A stretch of 60,073 nt of DNA from Fragilaria crotonensis. Lineage: Eukaryota; Bacillariophyta; Fragilariophyceae; Fragilariales; Fragilariaceae. The notes beneath the pieces were generated by a model, which was given only the letters and a program-made list of their open reading frames with translations, did not search any database and had not been told where the DNA came from. The stretch is from positions 1 through 60,073 of the forward strand of contig JAKSYS010000371.1 in the NCBI GenBank assembly GCA_022925895.1, written 5' to 3'. The translations under genes and the position numbers were made by a program. Shown in pieces: positions 53,563-60,073 of the stretch (position 1 is the stretch's first letter; every line of letters starts with the position of its first letter).

Positions 53563-56514
53563 CTAAGCAAAGTTGGATGCCCACTCTGTATATGGTTTTG
53601 TCTCAAGAACTGTGGAACTGTTGTGTGAGATGGATATAACAAAACAGGGGGCCACGACAGTGTTTCCAGAGACAAGGTGGTATGTTGGAGACCACTTCCA
53701 CTCCCTCAACAGGGTTGACTTGTGTTCTTTAATTTCTTCTGTTGTGGATTGAACAACCAGTTGGTATTTCTTGTCCGGATCCTTGGGTGAGTCAACAACA
53801 ACTACAATAGCCAAACGACAGGGAAACTTCCCATGTTCCCCAAAGTCAATTATCATCCAGTCATGTATGGGACCATCCGACTGATAGCAGGGATGACATC
53901 AAAAGGTATGGACATCTCGTTTGTATTCAGTACAAATGGTAATTGTGTCAGATTCCTTAAAGGAATCAAAAAGAAACTCAATCAACGCCAGGGGAAGGGT
54001 AAGTAAATCACTGTGAGTTCTGGTGTCCCATTCATTTTTGTACTGAAGAAGTTGTTAACACAATTTGACTTGACAAACACAGCCAAATGTTGCTTGTCCA
54101 GTGCTCTGAAAGATTCCATTCCTGGTTATTTCATAATCATGGTGGCTGTTGGGTAGGTCAGCATCACAATCTGGTTGCTCCCATATGCGTGTGTGTATGT
54201 GTCAATCATGAAGGCGTACATTAAACATTGGGCTGCCTGAAGTTCATATGCAGAACCCTCAATTCGCTTCTGTGCCTGTCTCCCAGGGTGCTTTGCAGCA
54301 GGAATCAGCAGTGACTCCGGATGCTGTGCACAAAAGTTCACTGGAGAGCCAAACCGAGACATAGCATCCACAATGTGTAGCAACTCGTGCTCAAACTTTG
54401 GAAACTTCCATGCATCCTCGGCATTGCTTTTCTGTCCTTCTTTCCTTATGATGGTTCCCTTTTTCTTGCCCTTTTTCTTATCATCTTCCTCTCCCTCAAC
54501 TTTCAACGGAATGGACTGTTTGCACATATCCATGAAATTGTGAATGGAATCCTGATGTTTCTTCATTTCCTTTGTAACATGTGCTGGATTGTAGTTTCCC
54601 AGTAATGACTCTGGTTTAGCCAAGCATCAAAACAAAGTAGAGATTCAAGTACTTCCAGGACCTTGGGGACCTTCTTATTTGTTCTTTTCTCAAGACATGA
54701 TTGGATCATTTGCCATCCTGCTTCATCATATTGGAAGAGGATGACAAACAAAAAAACAAGGCCAACGCGTTCTGATGCAGTTATCTTTGTAAAATTTGTC
54801 ACCCCATTGCTGAAATCTGTTGATGGATACTCCTTCCGGTGGGTTTGGCAATGAGCTTTGTGAAATGCTATGGCAAGGTCATCAAACACAGCCTTCTTGG
54901 ATGCTGGAAGACTGTCCAATATAAGTTTTGTTACTTTCTCGATGACACCTTTCCAAAATGCATGCATTGTCTCCACAGGAGTGAGGACCCCAAAGATTCC
55001 ACGCTCAGGGTCGGCAAAAGCAATATGATCAAATGTATTCTCAAGTTAATGTTGAGACCATCGTTTCCTGAGATCATCATCATTACTCCTGGCAATCAAA
55101 CCCATATCAGAGGCTACCAGGTATTTGCAATGGACGTCACAGTTCTTCAGATCATCATAATTGACATCACAGCACCAATGAGGACGTTGGATTCCCCTGG
55201 TGTGAACACCATACTGACCACACAGCAAATCTCCTTCTTGCATATCTTGAATGATGAACAACACACATGTGACAATGTCAACACAGATTCTACCCTTGGG
55301 ACCGATTGACAAATGAACACCACACAGTTGTGGTTAACATTTCCAAAGGACTCCAAGACAGCATCCAGCTCCTTATGATAGATACTAATGGCATTGCCCA
55401 TACAAAGTGTCTGCTTCTGAGCTGATGATGACTTCCTCTTGGGGAGAAAGCCATGATAGCCCCATGCCTTGATACTCCTTCTGAATTTTTCTCTAAAAAT
55501 GGCTGGAGTGGACATGTAGGTTTTAAGTGAAAAGCGATCATTCCCTGTTACAGAGGAGTTACAATCAATCCATTGGATGATTGGAACAAACAATTGTTTC
55601 TGAGGATCTGTGATTAATCAATGATACGCCTTGCGATAGACACTCCCGGACAGTGCCTCACCCAAAACATAGCTGCCTTTCAATTTGTGGTAGGGCTTCA
55701 GGGGATCATTGATATCAATTACAAGGTTTTCTGCAGTCATAATGCTTGGATTTTGCAGCAAACTTAGCAACTGTGAAGCAAAATCAAAACATATCACATC
55801 AGATGGAGAGCCATGATCTACATCCACTCTTTGTAGAAAGGGAAGCAGTTTTTTCCCATTACAAACTGAGTTGATTAGGGCATCAACATTTTTGGCACAA
55901 GAGAGTCCACCCACTGGGTTGTAAGTATAATTATCAGCAGATGCAGAGCGTGCCCACTCCAGAACTTCACCAAAAGTGTAGTCGGGTGCATTGGCATGGT
56001 CCAGGATCTTGAGGAGAGAAACAGTCCATTTCTGATCGGTAGTATACATGAAGTTGGATCGAAATGATGGGGCTTCCACATCTTCATCTAGTGCAGAATT
56101 GGTACAGGTAAGAATGTTTGGGTCATCACTTAACACCCAAAAATCATTACTTTTGTTGCAGTCCTCAATATCCTCACAAGAAGTGCTTTCAACTTCCACA
56201 CCATTGCCAGCGGGAGACTGCAGAAGCTTGTCTGTGCCAACAAAATCCATGTGGGAATCATTCACCATATGTCGCCTTAAAAGGGCAGGCCTCTTGTTAC
56301 TTGTCCATGTCACATTCCCATCCTCATGGCAATGGTGTGAAACAGAAGCACTATGTGGTGCTGCAAGATGTGATTTCTTCACAGTGAATTTATAGCACCA
56401 GATGGTTCTATCAATATGCTGTGTATATGCTGCTTGATTGGAAAAGGGTTTCTTGTTGAATCTTGGGCAGAAGGGGTTTTGACAGAAGAGCAGGGGTGCC
56501 TTTGAGGACAACAT
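53563..56514 (-). pseudogene. Large transposase-like protein with N-terminal zinc finger, broken
   Basis: The ATG at 56514 gives MLSSKAPLLFCQNPFCPRFN, then KPFSNQAAYTQHIDRTIWC, a C2HC-type finger. The first frame continues to 55618. Further pieces, in shifted frames, are: 55593-55147 (VPIIQWIDCNSSVTGNDRFS, IKAWGYHGFLPKRKSS); 55312-55046 (ICVDIVTCVLFIIQDMQEGD, LCGQYGVHTRGIQRPHWCC); 54976-54563 (METMHAFWKGVIEKVTKLIL, FSNGVTNFTKITASERVGLV); 54623-54126 (Lys-rich); and 53856-53563 (MIIDFGEHGKFPCRLAIVVV). The order and the I-W-I-D ... D-I-V motifs recall Plavaka/KDZ-type DDE transposases, but I am not certain of the superfamily. Breaks are mostly single-base or short. Confidence 0.5.
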
Positions 56515-57540
56515 TTTGAAGAGGACGTTTTGAAGAGGACAAGTGAAGTGAAAATGAGATGTTGAAAGATGTCAGGACACAGATTCACTGCACAGAAGTT
56601 TGGGAAAGCATGCATTCAAATTGTTCATGTACTTTCGGTACACTTTTTGGTGTACTATGTAAAAAATGAAGGGGGGTGTGGTATGAATTCAAAATTCAAA
56701 AACCCTGCATGAATGTGTAGAACCTACCTACCAACTTGGAACTTGGTAAGAAATTCAAATGGTGGAAAAATACTATCCCACAAACAGGATTTTCAGTGTT
56801 CAAAATTTGGCGCACAATTGAAAGTTTTTCCAACAACAAGCAAGCACAAATATGACCATGGCATCAATGACACAGGAAACAGCAGCAGGCATGACTGCCT
56901 TAAAGCCCAGCTCTAGGAAACAATAGAGAGAGTTCATAAAAGGCATGCAACGAGTGACCACAGATCCCAATGATCTGATTCAAAGTGAAGATGAGGAGAG
57001 GAGGTGCCACTGAAAATGGATACAAAACAAGGACAGAAGCATGCATAGGGAAATCCACCATCCTTACCTTCAACTATTAAAATTGGAAAATCAAGTGACA
57101 GCCAACTAACATCATCGGTTCCAGGGCTAAGCAGCTTAATGGACATGAGCATGACGGAAATTTCAGAAGAGAATCAAATCAGTATGATCAAGACTTGCAT
57201 CAAAAAACACGTGTTCTCTATTTGGAAGTTCTATAAAAAGACTTTCATTCTCATTTCAGTGAAGATGAGAGAACACTGAGTGGCTTTATCATGAAGCACA
57301 CAAACATTCGAGGAACCCAAAACTGGTGGCTTGGAATGCGGAGAATAGTTGTAAAAACATACACTGATCTTCGGAACAATGCAATAAAAAACATGCAAAT
57401 GAAATTCAAATGTGAGGAATTGAAGTGAGTGTACTTTGCCAAGTCCCAAGCATACTCACACCCACTTGCTTTCAACATCAAACACCTTGCATCCAGAGGG
57501 ATTCACTTCCCATTTATGAACATATGGACACAGCCTATAC
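56515..57540. other. Divergent gap inside decayed transposon
   Basis: 5' regions of both transposon genes. No supported gene. There are AT-rich, CAAATTT-like stretches and GGTACACTTTTTGGTGTACT (palindromic, 56635-56655). Confidence 0.4.
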
Positions 57541-58371
57541 AGTGGATGCAAGGATGAAACCAGTTACCTCCTCAAGATGAGGGATAATATCTGCTACTAT
57601 GCCCAAATCTTAGACAACTACGCCCCATGCATTGTTGGCAGCAGCAAGTGGAATAACATTGTAAACATGGAGAACCAGCACTGTGCAACAACTGACAGGA
57701 AAGTATGGAGCAAGAAAATCCTGTCCATAAGTGATGAAGCATTCATTTTGCTGTGCCTGATCAACTATGGGAAGAGGTGGTTTGCCAAATTAGTTAAGAT
57801 AGAGAAAATTTAAGTTTATCCGAATGGTTTGTCCAGGACAAACAACAAGGAACTGACTTGTTTTGTTATCACTCGTTGGAAACAGCAAATTGGTACATGG
57901 ACAGATGAGGACAACAAAAACCTACCGGTGAGTTACACTATGATAAATGAAATGAACAAACCACATCCTAAAATCAAACCAATCTTTGCAATACCATGTT
58001 CCGCATCCACCACTTTATACATTCTCCAGGAACAAGGGTGCTCATGATAATGGGGGAGGCTGTGGTTGGTCACAGGCTGGAATGAGGAAATACGATGAAT
58101 TATACATGGCCATCAAGAATGATAGAAAAAAATCAGCCCCAACATTCAACCAGGAACTACTAAAAATGTTTCTGTCAAGAAGGAAAAAGGAGTCTGGGCG
58201 GGGGGTCAGGAAACAATTTGATGACAAGGGTAAGAAACGCCCACACAACAAGTGCATGGATGTACTTGACAATGACTCTGATGAGGAGGATGATAAGTAC
58301 TACTCCAGGTGTCTTGCTTCTGAACTTGTCTACAGTGAAGTGAAAGTGGAGGCAGTTTAGAATTGATCAGA
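57541..58371 (+). pseudogene. Companion protein of the decayed transposon, broken
   Basis: Two coding-like pieces on the plus strand. The first (57577-57813) reads KWNNIVNMENQHCATTDRKV and KKILSISDEAFILLCLINYG. The second (57986-58360, another frame) has GGGCGWSQAGMRKYDELYMA, then IKNDRKKSAPTFNQELLKMF and an acidic/Lys-rich tail, with a stop at 58358-58360. The SDEAF...W and GWSxxG+.+Y+.L segments look like a conserved pair. The gap between them (57813-57986) contains several stops in every frame. Function unknown. Confidence 0.45.
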
Positions 58372-59934
58372 CACATAGTAAAGAATAGTAGAATGCTTCA
58401 TCAAAGCCACACGAATAGGCACATTAAAACTAATCTCCAACCAAAGTTAAAATGAGTGACATTAGCTACTACGTACATCAATTATATGAACAATGTCAGC
58501 TCAGAACTACTGAGGTGATTACTTCATACACACTTCACAGCAAACTTCTTCTTTTTGCATGTCAAATTGAAGAAGTGGTATAGTTCATATATTTTAAGTC
58601 CAAGAGCTCAGGAATTCCACTCAAACACTAGTAAACATGAGTCTGCAAAATTCAGGATTTGAAATTTTGGAGCTCAGGAATGCAAAGTATGAGCTCCTAT
58701 GCAAGAGATGAAAAAAGTCAGGAAAAATGAATTTTGGAGTTCAGGAATACGAGGAAACCCACTTCATACACATGCTCTTTAGTCCTAAGTTTTTACCTAT
58801 ATTTTAGGTAAAAATTATGAACAAAAATTATTGTCATATCAAAGATAATTGGTTTTTCATATCCAAGAGCCAACTTGGTTTTGGCACCCTTAGATGGAAT
58901 GTATTGTTCAGTACCGCCGGGTTAAAAAAACAGTGAACATTGTTCAACAGTAACAAACCGTAAACAAAACATAAGCTCCTCAACAACACTTCTTTTCCAA
59001 ACCTTTTTGATTGAGCCTTTGAACGGGTAGTACATTTTGAAGGCAAATGGAAGGTTTCTTGTCATCGTTTACTTTTTATGTTTCTCCGTGGCTAAAACTT
59101 GCACTCCGCGTACTCGAGTACTAGTAGTACAGTACTGTATAATGAACCTGTACTGAGACTTAGTATGACATACTTGTACTCCGAGTGGAACATTTTCTGT
59201 CTATGCATATAATGCATATATGACATACATACAGTATACACATACTGTATGTTGTATGAATAACAGGCTGACGCCGTTACGTTGGTATTTGCTGCTGCAA
59301 CTTGTATCAGTAGCGTAGGACATGCTCAGTTCTTCCATACGTCACCAACTGAGTCTGGGGTGTGGGTGACATGTTACATGGTGTCAGGAAAAACTACAAG
59401 TACTAGTACTCTACGACAGTATGCCACAGAGTTAACAAGCGAGTTGATTCCAGGGGGTTCGGAATTTCCTGACTAACATATGTAGATTCAAGAGGATCAC
59501 AAGTACCAAGCAAGGAGCATGTCAACACCCCCAACCATGCTAAAGTTCTGGAAGTATATTTGCTGGCGTGTGCATGGTCTATCAGTGCGTCGATGTTCGG
59601 CATCCAACAGTACAAGTGCTGATGCGCACTCCTGGAATATGGCATGTTGGTTTCGATCATCCTAGGTCTAGAGAGAGGAAGGTTTGTCGGGGCCAGGTCT
59701 GTTCTCGATAGCAAGAAAGCGTCTCTAGTTTATATTTATTTTATTTGTGAGGTCACAAAGCATCTTGTTGATCCAGTCTTTATGTAGCGAGGGCTGGTCT
59801 TTGTGGTTGTTGGGCGACACGTTGTTGTCAAACGACTTCTTCGTGATGTGACTGAGGAATGATTGTTTGAGATAGGGTGTTGTGAGGTAGCACTCGCTTT
59901 GATAACACTCGTGTGATAACGCCCCCAGTATGGA
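58372..59934. other. Gene-poor region before the right-edge gene
   Basis: No supported gene. It includes a locally repeated phrase (GAATTTTGGAGTTCAGGAAT / GAAATTTTGGAGCTCAGGAAT, 58660-58750) and a CATATGCATA/GTAC palindrome patch (59105-59250). Confidence 0.45.
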
Positions 59935-60073
59935 TTAAGAATCGTCAGGGCCATACTCGTCGTCCAGTTTGTGTCGCTTGCTGTCGTTTTCCACGTCATA
60001 CTCCTCGTCGTCTTCGGTAACGTGAGGAAGCGATATCGGGATCATCTCGTGAGATTGTGAGGAATCAAGGTGG
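59935..60073 (-). CDS. C-terminus of a gene entering from the right edge
   Basis: A minus-strand frame enters from the right edge and ends at 59935-59937 with KRHKLDDEYGPDDS. The acidic end preceded by Lys/Arg pairs has protein-like composition. Only 45 codons are visible, so no family can be given. Confidence 0.35.
   Translation of the reverse strand, partial: HLDSSQSHEMIPISLPHVTEDDEEYDVENDSKRHKLDDEYGPDDS

Larger units (their letters stand above)
53563..58371. mobile_element. Decayed large DNA transposon (possibly KDZ/Plavaka-type)
   Basis: A minus-strand transposase-like gene (53563-56514) and a divergent plus-strand companion frame (about 57541-58371) share an approximately 1-kb gap. This layout, with the same two proteins, is one I associate with large repetitive elements in diatom genomes; I cannot verify it here. 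No terminal repeats were found, so the true borders are unknown. Confidence 0.5.

Overview
This window looks like nuclear DNA of a photosynthetic stramenopile, most likely a pennate diatom. Genes carry short GT-AG introns (58-172 nt), and two conserved proteins begin with a signal peptide followed by an ALA/F or SVA/F step, the pattern of diatom plastid presequences. Gene density is moderate, both strands are used, and there are no operons. No rRNA, tRNA or CRISPR array was recognised.

Left part (1-26.8 kb), host genes. In order: a DENN-domain protein running off the left edge (-); a very large chromatin remodeller with chromo, HMG, bromo, PHD, PDZ and SNF2 domains plus two more bromodomains (+); a serine-rich, probably N-myristoylated protein (-); a 559-aa orphan (-); long-form RNase Z (-); a plastid-type RluA pseudouridine synthase (+); a small PH-like membrane protein (+); a plastid-type Sua5/TsaC enzyme (-); an Abitram-like protein (+); and a 102-aa orphan (-). 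RNase Z, RluA and Sua5 all act in RNA maturation and sit within 7 kb. Spacers between these genes are full of GTAC-type palindromes.

Middle (26.8-39.3 kb), a composite mobile element. It is bounded by a 32-bp perfect inverted repeat (26823-26854 and 39271-39302). Inside are three satellite-like arrays of a ~72-bp palindromic unit and three gene-sized reading frames: a decayed protein with a GNAT acetyltransferase-like part, an Ulp1-like peptidase part and a Cys-rich tail (-); a decayed 2OG-Fe(II)-dioxygenase-like protein (+); and a Mutator-like (MULE) transposase with a SWIM finger (-). This is the best candidate for something undescribed.

Right part (39.3-60 kb). It holds gene-poor DNA; an 823-bp TA-flanked MITE-like element; a complete TA-flanked element with an intact 1081-aa transposase carrying a SAP-like domain; ETF-ubiquinone oxidoreductase just downstream of that insertion (+); a TPR/kinesin-light-chain-like protein (+); a decayed large transposon of possible KDZ/Plavaka type with a divergent companion frame; and the C-terminus of another gene at the right edge.

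Data quality: several conserved host genes are broken by single-base shifts, and nearly all of these lie in short homopolymers while the protein continues in another frame. I read most as residual consensus errors of a long-read assembly. The gene spans below therefore cover several frames where stated.
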